Below are positions 1 to 9,960 of a stretch of DNA of 64,000 nucleotides, piece by piece. Each line of letters starts with the position of its first letter. Within the stretch, counting starts at the first letter, position 1. Where the stretch lies: assembly GCA_021186555.1 (NCBI GenBank), contig JAJKFL010000003.1, positions 51,051,630 through 51,115,629 of the forward strand. The letters run 5' to 3'. Origin of the DNA: Reticulitermes speratus (taxonomy: Eukaryota; Arthropoda; Insecta; Blattodea; Rhinotermitidae). Below the pieces are notes generated by a model. It saw only the letters and a program-made list of their open reading frames with translations. It did no database searches and was not told where the DNA came from. Made by a program: the position numbers and the translations under genes.

Positions 1-209
1 GGTTATTTGGTATATTTATTTCTCCGTATGATCCTTGGTTATTTGGTGCATTTACTGCACCGTATGACCCTTGGTTATTTGGTGTATTTATTGCTCCGTA
101 TGATCCTTGGTTATTTGGTGTATTTATTGCTACTATGATCCTTGGTTATTTGGTGTATTTATTGCTCCGTATGATCCTTGGTTATTTGGTGCATTTACTG
201 CACCGTATG
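1..209. repeat. 36-bp minisatellite, about 5.8 copies, cut by the window edge
   Basis: Tandem units begin 'ggttatttggtgtatttatt' and recur at 1, 37, 73, 109 (35 bp), 144 and 180. Units 2 and 6 share the variants 'gcatttactgcacc', so variants alternate. The array starts at or before base 1 and ends around 209 in unique sequence. It has no coding potential. Confidence 0.95.
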
Positions 210-992
210 TTTCGCGCAATCACCAGCAATTACCTACTGTACACCGACTGGCCTTTCTAAAGACGGAACACTAGCAGGGCTTGGCCTACACGTGGGAACA
301 ATGTTCTGATACGGACTCGTAGATCTCAAAGCAAGATTGCGTTAGCTTATGGAGTCAATTCGACTAATTACGGTGCAGTAAAAGAGGGAGGCTGTCGCAA
401 TGATCATAATACCACAAAATGTATGGAATTTCCTTACAAACCTATTAGATATCAGCTACTTCAGGGCTCTTATACGTGCAGTCAGCCATTTAATTAGCCA
501 CACCTTTAGCTCGTATTCACTTTTATGTGTCCATAAGTAGCATACTTCTTGCTCTTGACGCATTGCAGTGTTACATGTAGGTACAGACAGTTCGGCGTAA
601 TATGCTTCCTATACTTTCAGGGTAGAACGGATACTTTCAAATTTGACACTGGAGTGCTTATCCCGTCTCAACGTTTCTACAGACACTAACCGAGGTCTTC
701 CCCCCACCCCCCACAACTAGGGGCTCTGATTAGCCAGCCACCTGTAAGTAACAAAGCCACGCAATCACTCTAATCACTTTAAACTTCGACCAAATCTCTG
801 AACACTAAAGATGGAGGCATGTTCCTCTGAAGTTACAGTATCAATCTAGCAGACTATAGAGTGTCACAACACAGAGGGCCACTGTCTAATTGGTCGGTTC
901 TTAAGTGTCCTTCCGCATAGACACTACGTATGAGAGAGTTGCATTTTTAATTATCTCGTTTGAAAGTATGGCGTAATTAATTTGTGATACTT
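210..992. other. No recognisable feature
   Basis: Mixed-composition DNA with a C-rich run near 700-714. No repeat family, long reading frame or RNA gene was recognised. Confidence 0.5.
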
Positions 993-1006
993 AAGTATGA
1001 TCGCAA

Positions 1007-1276
1007 GCTGATCCCAGTGGCCGTGCGGTCTAAGGCGTTGGTCTTCGACCGCTCGCTTACTAGGATCGTGGGTTCGAATCCCACCGGGGGCATGGATGTC
1101 TGTCTCTTGTGAGTGTTGTGTGTTGTCATGTAGAGGTCTCTGCGACGGGCTGATCACTCGTCCAGAGGAGTCCTACCGACTGTGGTGTGTCTCAAATGTG
1201 TGTGATCATCAAACCTCGACGAAACGAGGAGGCCCAGGCCCATATAAGGCTGTCGAGCCATTGAAGAGGAAAAAAA
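1007..1276 (+). mobile_element. SINE-A copy, full length, with TSD
   Basis: tRNA-derived SINE of about 270 bp. The head starts at 1007 ('gctgatcccagtggccgtg'), with an A-box-like segment and a B-box 'gggttcgaatccc' near 1071-1083. The conserved body contains 'gtgttgtgtgttgtcatgta' and 'gtccagaggagtcctaccga', then the tail 'ggcccaggcccatataaggc' and a short A-run. The 14-bp TSD 'aagtatgatcgcaa' lies at 993-1006 and 1277-1290, so this is a real insertion and a fairly young one. Transcription would be by RNA polymerase III and mobilisation by a LINE in trans (known for tRNA SINEs). Confidence 0.95.
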
Positions 1277-1290
1277 AAGTATGATCGCAA

Positions 1291-2297
1291 AGTAGATCAA
1301 CAATGTCTCAGTCTCAGTAAACATGATACTTTGTTTCTTTACAACAGTACACATGTTATTGTCATTGATGGGTCAGTATTTGAATTGTAATCTTTCTGAA
1401 AGTATTTTCCTATCAAAATACATTACCCATTGCCATTTTGATAGTGAAAATATCAGATAAGTAATGGGAATACTTACATTCCCTTTTTAATACTCGAATA
1501 ATGGCCATACAGAATGGTAAATACCATATCCATATTCAAACCTTTCTGACAAATTTGATTGTGTAATAATTTTGAGCGCACATTAAGTATAAAATTTTAA
1601 GCATTTGTTTTGTTTTTCCCAGAATTCCACATGTGTCTGTTGGCTCTAAATTTACGGCCTCATTGTTCGTATTTTTAATAACAAAGCTTGAACAATAAAC
1701 CAAATTTTAAAATTTTACTCTTTTTTTTTTTCTTAACGGATTTTGCACTGCATGGAATCGTCAGAGAATTGCAAATATGATATACGGATATGCATAAAAC
1801 CAGTTGTGGTGACAGCAGGATCCAGTTTTTACACTGAACAAGAATGGGAAGCACCATAACACAAAACTAATAAACTACATTGTAGGAGGGTGGGAGAAAT
1901 ATCTAAACAATCACGTAAATGCCAGCCTATACACTGGTAATGTTGTTTAATACACGTGTGTGTATTTTCCATTACGTTTTTATTGGTCCACGTGGTACTA
2001 TGTCAAGAGACAGGATGCAATAATTTGCAAGAGCGGTAAAACTCAGAACTGATGTTCAATATAATGAAATTTTGAAACGCTTTTTTTTTAAATCAAGAAA
2101 AATTTAATTTTGTCTAAAATATAAAGAAATGTAACTCAGTACTTATGTTTTAAATTTGGTTACGTAACTGGGCCATTTTCTGCTTCACAAATATCACGTA
2201 TTAATTAAATAACGACCACCAATTCTTCAACCACAATATTCTTTGAGAAATTGTTTGTTTTTTTCTATATTGCACATTCCTTGCACTGTCGATAATC
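1291..2297. other. AT-rich DNA, no recognised feature
   Basis: Unassigned AT-rich sequence with short poly-T and poly-A runs. No long reading frame and no match to the repeat families found elsewhere in the window. Confidence 0.5.
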
Positions 2298-2454
2298 AAC
2301 TCACAACAATCAGTCCAACAAAATGCACAGTATTGTTACCAGATATTTGATATTACAATACATTGTTGATCAACGTGAGTGACCTACAAGATATTGTAAC
2401 ATAAAATATCTGGTAACAATACTGTGAATTTTGTTGGACTGATTGTTGTGAGTT
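2298..2454. mobile_element. 157-bp foldback (inverted repeat) element
   Basis: Two arms of about 51 bp, 2298-2348 and 2404-2454, are reverse complements with a single mismatch seen. They start 'aactcacaacaatcagtcca' and end with its complement. The loop is about 55 bp and AT-rich. The structure suits a MITE or foldback derivative of a DNA transposon. No clear TSD was identified. Confidence 0.8.
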
Positions 2455-2461
2455 TATTTTG

Positions 2462-2550
2462 TTCTTCTGGGATATCGATACGGCCACAACGCTTCATACA
2501 ATCCCGACGTTTCGAAGCAACATATCCTCTTCTTCTTAGAGTAGATGGGC
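2462..2550 (-). repeat. Diverged end of the 'ttctggg ... gacgtttcg' foldback family
   Basis: Contains 'ttcttctgggatatc', then 'cccgacgtttcgaagcaaca', in the same order and spacing as the palindromes at 6833 and 44585. Only one arm is present and it is diverged. Confidence 0.5.
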
Positions 2551-3135
2551 CCTAGAACCTATAAAACAATGACATTTCTGAACCCCCATAATTGAATCTT
2601 TATCGATTGAGGGAGCAGTCTGTAGAAAGTTATATGTTTCATCCGCAAGAAAATCTCAAGATACCAACAACACAGTTTTTGTTTTAACATCTGCAGAGTT
2701 TATGACATGTAAATTCAATAGAACCATTTCAGATCATGTAAAGTAATGGGCGGATCCGCCAGCAATAATTCCACGCATTGGGGGTAACAAATACTCTCTT
2801 GTGGGTATTTTAACGTTATAAAAACACCTAACTTGACACCCATATTTCTTTTCTGTATCATGTTGTAATGTGAAAGGCTAGTTATAGCGGCTTTATCGTT
2901 TGAAGCAAAGGGAGGGAACACTGGAAGGTTCAACATGGCAGTCGAAATATAAAAAGGAAGAATAGGATCCTCCCCCCAGCTGACTATGTTTTTAACAATA
3001 GACATGAGAGGCCATCTGCCACGCTGTTATACGGGATATCCAGTAGCAGGGAGTAACGTCCGGAACAAAATATTTTGGATCTACAGAATAGATCTCGTGA
3101 TTAATTCCCACTAAAAATCGGTATAATATGTGCAC

Positions 3136-3138
<3 letters not shown>
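2551..3138. other. No recognisable feature
   Basis: Unassigned DNA. A minus-strand frame of 96 codons spans 2715-3005 but has no recognisable domain, and I treat it as chance. Confidence 0.5.

Positions 3139-3170
<32 letters not shown>
3139..3170. repeat. (TA)n microsatellite
   Basis: About 16 TA units directly before a SINE-A copy. The TA tract may be the target region of that insertion. Confidence 0.95.
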
Positions 3171-3173
<3 letters not shown>

Positions 3174-3429
3174 GCCGATCCCAGTGGCTGAGCGGTCTAA
3201 GGCGTGAGTCTTCAGCCGTCCGCTTGCTGGGATTATGGGTTCGAATCCCGCCGGAAACATGGATGTCTGTCTCTTAAGTGTTGTGTGTTGTCAGGTAGAG
3301 GTCTCTGCGTCGGGCTGATCACTCGTCCAGAGGAGTCCTACCGAGTGTGGTATGTCTGAGTGTGATCGTGAAGCCTCGACAAGGCGGAGACCCTGGCCCA
3401 CTGGTGGCTGTTGCACCATAGAAAAAAAA
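3174..3429 (+). mobile_element. SINE-A copy
   Basis: Head 'gccgatcccagtggctgagc', B-box 'gggttcgaatccc', SINE-A body and an A-rich end ('gaaaaaaaat'). It lies between a TA microsatellite and 'atatataacg', so an AT-only TSD is likely but cannot be defined. The body is shorter and more diverged than the copy at 1007 (for example 'ccggaaacatgg'). Confidence 0.9.
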
Positions 3430-3966
3430 TATATATAACGTTAAACTAAAAGTCCATTTGGTTACAGTTACGTATGTTAAAGACAAATAGTTACAGTGTT
3501 TTCGAGAGTAAACGTAAAGTTAAAACCTATATGTATATGGAAGCATGATATCAAAATTTCTCTTAAAGAAATGGGAATTCCTACGTGTACTAAAATCGTA
3601 TAGCTGAGACTACATTCCAGTATTGGCCTCTTGTGAGCTCCATACAGTTTAAGATTCCTTAAAGCGCTGTGCATTTATTGGCGAGCTTAGTCGCTGGTCT
3701 CCTGAAGAAGAGTCCTGCTTCATGCCTATGCATTACGTTTCGTTGCTGTAAGGGAGAAAAACTTGTGATGAAACTCAGGATGAATAATTTTTCCTTTACA
3801 TAATCCACGTCTTGCTTTACAGACAAACGCAGACTTTCATTGCAAAATATGTATATATTCCGTGCATTTTGATTGAATTAAATTGTTTATTCATGACTCC
3901 AACAGATGCACCTTTGATATATGCAGGACTCTATTTGTATACATAAAAGGCACATTAGTTGTTGTC
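3430..3966. other. No recognisable feature
   Basis: Unassigned DNA between two SINE-A copies. No repeat family or plausible exon was found. Confidence 0.5.
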
Positions 3967-4493
3967 GTCGATCCCAGTGGCCGCGCGGTCTAAGGCGTGG
4001 GTCTTCGGCCGCTCGCTTGCTAGGATCGTGGGTTCGAATTCCACCGGGGGAATGGATGTTTGTTTGTGTTTGTTGTAAGGACGGTAGTATGGAACGTAAG
4101 TTGACATGAAGGATTTAAAACAGTACAAAAATGGATCAAGGGGAAAAACCCCGGACAGACAAAAAAAAAATCCCACCGGGGCATGATGTTTGTGTGTGTT
4201 GTTGTAAGGACGGTAGTATGAACGTAAAGTGACATGAAGGACGAAAGGATTTAAACAGTACAAAAATGGATCAAAGGGGAAAAACCCCAGACAGGCAAAA
4301 AAAAAGAACCCGCCGGGGCCATAAATGTCAGTCTCTTATGAGTGTTGTGTGTTGTCAGGTAGAGGTCTCTGCGTCGGGCTGATCACTCGTCTAGAGGAAT
4401 CCTACAGAGTGTGGTGTGTCTAATTGAGTGCGATCTAAAAACCTCGATAATGAAGAGGCCTAGGCCGTGTATGGTTGTTTGTTGGTGTCATGA
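3967..4493 (+). mobile_element. Composite SINE-A with a duplicated internal module
   Basis: Starts as a normal SINE-A (head, then 'gggttcgaattccaccgggg' near 4031-4050). Instead of the usual body it then runs into a module X: 'tgttgtaaggacggtagtat', 'cagtacaaaaatggatcaag', 'ggggaaaaacccc' and an A-run. After 'tcccaccggggcatg' (about 4171) module X repeats. After a second A-run and 'acccgccggggcc' (about 4307) the standard SINE-A body and tail follow. Total length is about 527 bp. The A-run plus 'cccrccgggg' junctions suggest template jumping or recombination at the tRNA T-arm end. No clean TSD was defined here, unlike the twin element at 53785. Confidence 0.85.
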
Positions 4494-5960
4494 ACAATTT
4501 AATGTGTATTGTGTTTGTATCCATTGTATCGTCTACATAATGAAAGATTTAGTACCTACTTAAAATTTAGTCCCTAGAGAAATTAAAATATGGTCCACAA
4601 TTTGGGGTATCCGGTAATATTTGTTACAACCTGCTTTCATAAACATATTTACTGCTATCCGAAATAGTTGAGCGAGCAGCGTGATTATGAGCTAGGAAAC
4701 CGAGAAATCGGGGTTTTTTAATTTTCATGTTGGGTGTACGCGTGCATTTTATCGTAAGTCTAATATCAAGCAACAAATCTTGTGCATTTGTAGGTTGATT
4801 TAGACATACGTGAAATCGGGGTTCGATTCTCGGGAAGGGCAGAGTTCTCTTTCTCAAAATCATCCAGATGGCATCTGGAGACCACAGTCTTTTACCCAGT
4901 GAACGCATTGAGGAGAGGGGTCTGTCTTTAAGAGCAAATCAGCCGGGGCGTGAAACATTTAGTGCAGAGGTTATGAATATTTTGAACTATAACTTCCCTC
5001 ACTTATGCGCCTTCCAGTAGTAGTACGTAATTAAACACAGGGAGACGTTTACTTTACCTATTAATTCAAAATATTAGGGCGGATACGATATGGTGTCACA
5101 TGACATAAACACGATGTTACAACATTTACATATGTAGGAATACTTATCATGCTGAGGGTAGATACAACAGCAAATAATATATGGCACCCTGCAACCGACG
5201 TCACGAGAGATGGAAATGAGAAATTATATGGAGGGTAAGCAAAAGAGAATAAAAACTAGGAAACATGTTTGACACGTTCCATCTGTTGATTTGTTTCCGT
5301 CAATGCAAGTTTCCAAGCTACGTCCGTTTACTAGATTTCTATAGTTAAGCTGCTCTAGGCATAAGAAGCTACAGTATTTCCGGTACAAATTCAAGAAAAT
5401 CCTTTATGATGCTAAGAATAAAAAAAAAGGGAGAAGAAAATAGCTTTTATTTCTCCCTCGTGCCACCTCTCCCCCTTGTTCCTTCCACCTCACCCTCAAA
5501 TCAAGAGGATTCCTCGCTACTGATTCTCTCCCCTAAAGCCTTCGCGGCCATCTTGTCTTCCTCTCTTGTTGCTCATTCATATACACTGGTGTCCATGGAG
5601 TCCCTCTTCAGTATGCTGAAAGAGGGGTAATTTCATTTGTTTGTGCAGGTCACAATACATAATTAATGTGTCAAATCATGTCACTAAGGTAAAACTTAAA
5701 TCAAGGCGAGAAATCGGAAATAAATTTAAAAAAAGAATTTCACAGTCATGGACCTACCGACAGCTTCATACACATTTCGTACAATACAATACTACGTAGA
5801 AACTTTATCGACAACTTGTGACGTCGTTATTTAAAAAATACGTCCAGAACAACTATAAGCCATTATGTCATTTCTGCATATATATATATATATACACTTC
5901 GGAAAGTAGTCAGAAGTATCTGGAAAGTTTTGAAATGTGGTGTGGAGAAGAATGGAGAAG
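4494..5960. other. Mostly unassigned DNA with a possible tRNA-like fragment
   Basis: Around 4810-4875 the phrase 'aaatcggggttcgattctcg' is followed by 'agagttctctttctcaaaat'. A related string occurs near 10948-11000, so both may be fragments of an old tRNA-derived repeat. A (TA) run lies at 5878-5894. A 74-codon plus-strand frame at 5406-5630 has no recognisable domain. Confidence 0.35.
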
Positions 5961-6293
5961 ATCAGTTGGACCGATCGTGTGAGAAATGAAGAAGTATTAC
6001 ACAGAGTGAGGAGGAGAGGAATATCGTACATACAATAAAAAGAAGAAAGGCTAACTGGATTGGTCACATCTTGCGTAGAAACTGCCTTCTGAAACGTGTA
6101 TTGAAGGAAAGTTAGAAGGAAGGATAGAAATGACGGGACGACGAGGAGAAGACGTAAGCAGCTACTGGATGACCTTAAGGAAAAGAAAGATACTGTAAAT
6201 TGAAAGAGGAAGCACTAGATCGCACCCTGTGGAGAACTCGCTTAGGAAGAGGCTACGGACCTGTCGTAAGACAGACTACAGAATGAATGAATC
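5961..6293 (+). pseudogene. LINE reverse-transcriptase C-terminal remnant (family 2)
   Basis: Broken reading frame from a non-LTR retrotransposon. One frame gives NWIGHILRRNCLLKRV at about 6050-6100, and after frameshifts another gives RRKQLLDDLKEK and GYGPVVRQTTE up to about 6285. It ends with 'gaatgaatgaat'. At least one stop and one or more frameshifts break it. The upstream RT domain is absent, as expected for 5' truncation during target-primed reverse transcription. Other copies lie at 28217, 33744 and 41950. The clade was not determined. Confidence 0.8.
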
Positions 6294-6390
6294 AAAAGGC
6301 AAAATTTTCCCTGTCCTGAAGGTATATAGCGGGAATAGAAACAATGCTCCATTTATTCTTAAATTCGGCACTGGAAGTTAAGTGCTTAAC

Positions 6391-6486
6391 TTCACGCCCT
6401 AGCCGTTTTATCCCCGGGTAAGAACACGGTACCCATTAAATAGGAGCTGGGTGGGCCCCAGAGCCGGTCTGGGTGGGTGGCGGAAA
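6391..6486 (-). mobile_element. SINE-B internal fragment
   Basis: Matches the middle of SINE-B: 'ttcacgccctagccgtttta', 'ggtacccatt', 'gagctgggtgggccccagag'. Both the tRNA head and the 3' end are missing. Confidence 0.8.
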
Positions 6487-6498
6487 AAGGTATATATA

Positions 6499-6530
6499 CA
6501 GGGTTACACAAAAGAATGGTGCAGTTTCCT
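6499..6530 (+). repeat. Solo terminal repeat of a mariner-like element
   Basis: After a TA at 6497-6498 the sequence 'cagggttacacaaaagaatg' follows. It is nearly the same as the arm of the 77-bp palindrome at 39156. No second arm was seen nearby, so this is a solo or decayed end. Confidence 0.5.
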
Positions 6531-6832
6531 TTATTCACATTGAACGCCCATTATTTGTGTATACTCTGTATCTCCTTTTTCACATGGACGACTTTTCGGT
6601 AGTTGGTCCTACTGTCCTACTTCTATTTTCAGAGACAGACATTATTCTGGCACACCTTGTTATTTCCTGTACTCGTACTAGGCTAGTGAAAATAACCAGC
6701 AGATCGCTATAATGGTTACTGCATTTATGTCTTATTCGTTGCGGTTTAAAAGCTACAGCATGCTAAATGATGCCTTTTCTACTAGTCAACTCTGTGGCTC
6801 AGCGAGATGATAATCTTTGTGGATCCTGAAAT

Positions 6833-7021
6833 CTGCGGTTTTCTGGGTTATTACGCGGCGTCGTGTGGTAATTATTTACCGACGTTTCGGGACAACGTAT
6901 CGGTCCCATCCTCACAGGTCAAGAGTCGGGCTCTTTACCCGTGAGAATGGGACCGATACATTGTCCGAAACGTCGGTAAATAATTACCACACGACGCCGC
7001 GTAATAACCCAGAAACCGCAG
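6833..7021. mobile_element. 189-bp near-perfect palindrome (foldback family)
   Basis: The left arm runs 'ctgcggttttctgggttatt' through 'accgacgtttcgggacaacg' to about 6915. The right arm from about 6935 mirrors it and ends 'aacccagaaaccgcag'. The arms are about 80 bp around a short centre. Inside each arm a hairpin-forming segment precedes CCGAAACGTCGG. Related copies lie at 44585 and 60632. Probably a non-autonomous inverted-repeat element. Confidence 0.85.
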
Positions 7022-8087
7022 GTTTCATCAACATCGCGGCGAAAGCCTGAAATCAATGTTTGTTGATCCTGTACATTACTCCATACAATGAAAGACATAT
7101 AACAAGCTGCCATGAAACGCATATGGACACAGATCGCTGTATGCATTAATAAACCTCACACATTCTCATAGTAACGAACAGACAGACAGGACGGAAGAAA
7201 AACAGGAAAAAGAGAAGAATTTGGTTTTATACAAGAAGTCAATTAAGTATCCTGTTTGAAACAATTTTTAAAACAAGATCTCCAGTGAAACCTGGTCTAG
7301 AAGTTGGATAGTTCATGTTCAGTGACTTACAACATTAACAGTACGGGATTCTCTCCCTCTTTCACTGCTCGGAAAAACAGTTTTGGAGAATCTAGTCAAG
7401 TGGTGAATTATCCATTTGTCTAGACTTGCAAATATATAACTAAGAGAAGTTTTTGTTTATTTGCCAATTTTCTTGAAAGAATGACATTTTTTCTTCAAAG
7501 CATATTCGTCCAGTTTAGTGACATGGTAGCACAATACCAGGCGGACTACAGCAGCTTCACTAAACAGCATAAATGCTCAGACTGTCTTGAGTTACACGAT
7601 ATTTTTCCAGCTGCTGTATTGCTGTCTCAACTACTCAAAAATAGTTCCTTTCCTGTTTTCAAGCTGTAACATAACAACATCTCTGTCACTACGGCTGCCC
7701 GTCTGTTCCTAATGCAGACGCCAAACACTCTGTCTCTCCGAGTGATCCTCCTGCCACCGATATGCCACACACACAGACTCCCACATGGATCCGCCCCTCT
7801 ACGCACTGTCCGACAAGTATAGACTATTCCTCTTATGGCAGCAACTTTACAACTTTTAGTAGGATAACGAACACCTATTACGGATTATTAGTTGAAGGGC
7901 ATTCGGATTATACAGCGTCAGTGACTGGTTGATAATGAATGCTGAAAACAAAGGATTTGAAAAAAAAGCAGTTGTGGCCCAATTTAATGGTCTATCTCTG
8001 TACTTTCCTGGGGACACTGAGAAAAATCGCAGGAAGAGTCAGTCAGGGAATGGCTGTCCTGGAAGAGGCTAGGACAGGGAAGCCTAA
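7022..8087. other. No recognisable feature
   Basis: Unassigned DNA. The last 150 bp ('aaatcgcaggaagagtcagt' to 'gaagcctaaataac') may belong to the 3' region of the adjoining minus-strand LINE, but this was not confirmed. Confidence 0.4.
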
Positions 8088-8455
8088 ATAACTAACAACC
8101 AACCAACCAACTCCATGGAGTAGTGTCCTTCCTGAAAAGCTAACAACTCCTCAGCTAGTCAAGACATTTCCCTCATTTTATTGAACCCCTAAGGTTTATT
8201 ACCGCCCTCACAAGAGCTTGCCATTTGACCTTATAGTGAGCCACATCAAACCGGTCCATGCTCCCATCCCACAGCTTGAAGATCCATTTTAATATTATCC
8301 TCCCATCTAAGCCTACGTCTTCCAAGTGGTCCCTTTCTATCACGTTTCCCTACCAAAACTCTGTATGCACCTCTCCGTTCTCCCATACATGCCACATGCC
8401 TCGCCCATCTCGTTCCTCTTGGTTTGATACACTCGAAAGAGAAAGAAACATTACT
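8088..8455 (-). pseudogene. LINE C-terminal remnant (family 1) with tetranucleotide 3' tail
   Basis: Read on the minus strand. One frame at roughly 8435-8245 gives [19 protein letters not shown] and, after [26 protein letters not shown], then GWEHGPV and a stop. This is the C-terminal signature of a very common arthropod non-LTR retrotransposon. The 3' untranslated part continues left and ends in a (GTTG)n-type repeat at about 8095-8111, a LINE-style 3' terminus. The frame is open for about 60 codons but lacks the RT domain. Confidence 0.85.
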
Positions 8456-8876
8456 AGTCTAATAGAGAATTAGGAGAAGGCTTCGTTTGTGAGTGACGTA
8501 ACATTCGTGTTAAGGCTGGTGGTTAGGTTGTAATGATATGACCATTGATGCACATAACCAATGCCTAATTAACAAATATTTTATTCGAGTGTCTTCAAAT
8601 TCTTTTTGGCAGTGTTAGTTGATGAGTAAGCTATGTTTGATCATTGAAATAGTGATAACAAGATGTAATTATTTTTGTAAAGCAAAGCCAATTGCGATAT
8701 CCTCAATTAATTATTGGGAATTGCGGATATGTTCATAAGAAAATTATAATTCAATAATCAATACTGTAATCACTTCATCGGTTATCATGAAACAAGGAAC
8801 GCTTGATGAAAGAGGCCGTGGAATAGCGCGTGAATATTAAGTTAAGCCCCGTCACGTGACGCGTCCATTGCTTGGA
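8456..8876. other. No recognisable feature
   Basis: Unassigned AT-rich sequence up to the TSD of the next SINE. Confidence 0.5.
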
Positions 8877-8890
8877 ATGGCATTATTACT

Positions 8891-9147
8891 TTCTTTTATG
8901 GCTCGACAGCCCTATATGGGCCTGGGCCTCCTCGTCTCGTCGACGCTTCACGATCATACTCAGACACACCACACTCGGTAGGACTCCTCTGGACGAGGGA
9001 CCAGCTCGTCGCAGAGACCTCTACCTGACAACACACAACACTCACAACAGACAGATTTCCATGCCCCCGGCGGGATTCGAACCCGCAATCCCAGCAAGCG
9101 AGTGGCCGTAGTCCCACGCCTTAGACCGCACGGCCACTGGGATTGGC
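8891..9147 (-). mobile_element. SINE-A copy, full length, with TSD
   Basis: Minus orientation: T-rich start, tail 'ggctcgacagccctatatgg', body, B-box complement 'gggattcgaacccgc' near 9070, and head end 'cggccactgggattggc'. The perfect 14-bp TSD 'atggcattattact' lies at 8877-8890 and 9148-9161. Confidence 0.95.
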
Positions 9148-9161
9148 ATGGCATTATTACT

Positions 9162-9611
9162 GCCGTTTTAAAAACAGAAACCCTGCAAATTTCGGCCTCA
9201 TAGCTCCTGAAGAAGAAATGTCTACAAATTACAATGCGATTACGAGGACAGAGGTCATTCTCACGAAACTGGGGACGGCTCCGACAAAGTGTTGAGTCAC
9301 ACAGCGCCCTTCCTCAGCTGGCACGATATCAAAATACCACAACCGTGTAAAAGACAATACTAAATCAAGGACTCGGCGTGGTTTGCATAGAATTTGTCAT
9401 CATTTAAACATGCTTGTATAGACTTGACTACGTTAGTAAGAGTGGCGTGAGAACAGGAAATAAGGCATAGCAATACAGTTCTACGTACAGCCTTTAACAC
9501 ACCGCCGACACAAACATAATTATGCTCATTATGCTCAGTCGGTATACAGGCTAGGTGGGAGAGCGGCGGGTTTCACTTACAACACTCTCTGTAACACCAC
9601 GATATTTATAT
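9162..9611. other. No recognisable feature
   Basis: Unassigned DNA with no repeat recognised. Confidence 0.5.
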
Positions 9612-9626
9612 TTACGAAGATATTTA

Positions 9627-9945
9627 TATAATAATAATAATAACCATCGGCTCGACAGCCCTATAAGGGCTTGGGCCTCCTCTTTCCGAAGTTATGAGGT
9701 CTTTGTACATTTGCGGCAGTGAGGGACCGGCTGACTGGCCGCGCTTTTCAACTCGATCCTGATGTGAATGCCAGAGCCATCTGGCAGTCAGTCAGGAGAC
9801 TTGGGTGAGAAATGGCCTCTTAATTTAGCTTACAAGCACTACTAGTTCTATTCATGCCGTAAGGTTCTTTTACATGCCGTAAATCTACGACATGGGACCG
9901 ACGGCTTTACTTCCCCTCCGAAGGAAGTGGTGCTCCGGATTTTTA
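9627..9945 (-). mobile_element. SINE-C copy, 5' truncated, with TSD
   Basis: Minus orientation. An (ATA)n tail is followed by 'ggctcgacagccctataagg', then SINE-C body strings 'gccagagccatctggcagtc', 'tcaggagacttgggtgagaa' and 'ccctccgaaggaagtggtgc'. It stops at 'ggatttttat' before the tRNA head. The TSD 'ttacgaagatattta' at 9612-9626 matches 9946-9960 with one mismatch, so the element was already head-less when it inserted. Confidence 0.88.
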
Positions 9946-9960
9946 TTACGGAGATATTTA

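Noticed and set aside
3139..3170. TATA promoter
   Set aside because: It is a plain TA microsatellite next to a SINE, with no gene downstream.
4810..4875. tRNA gene or intact SINE
   Set aside because: Only a B-box-like phrase is present. No A-box, no stem and no TSD were found.
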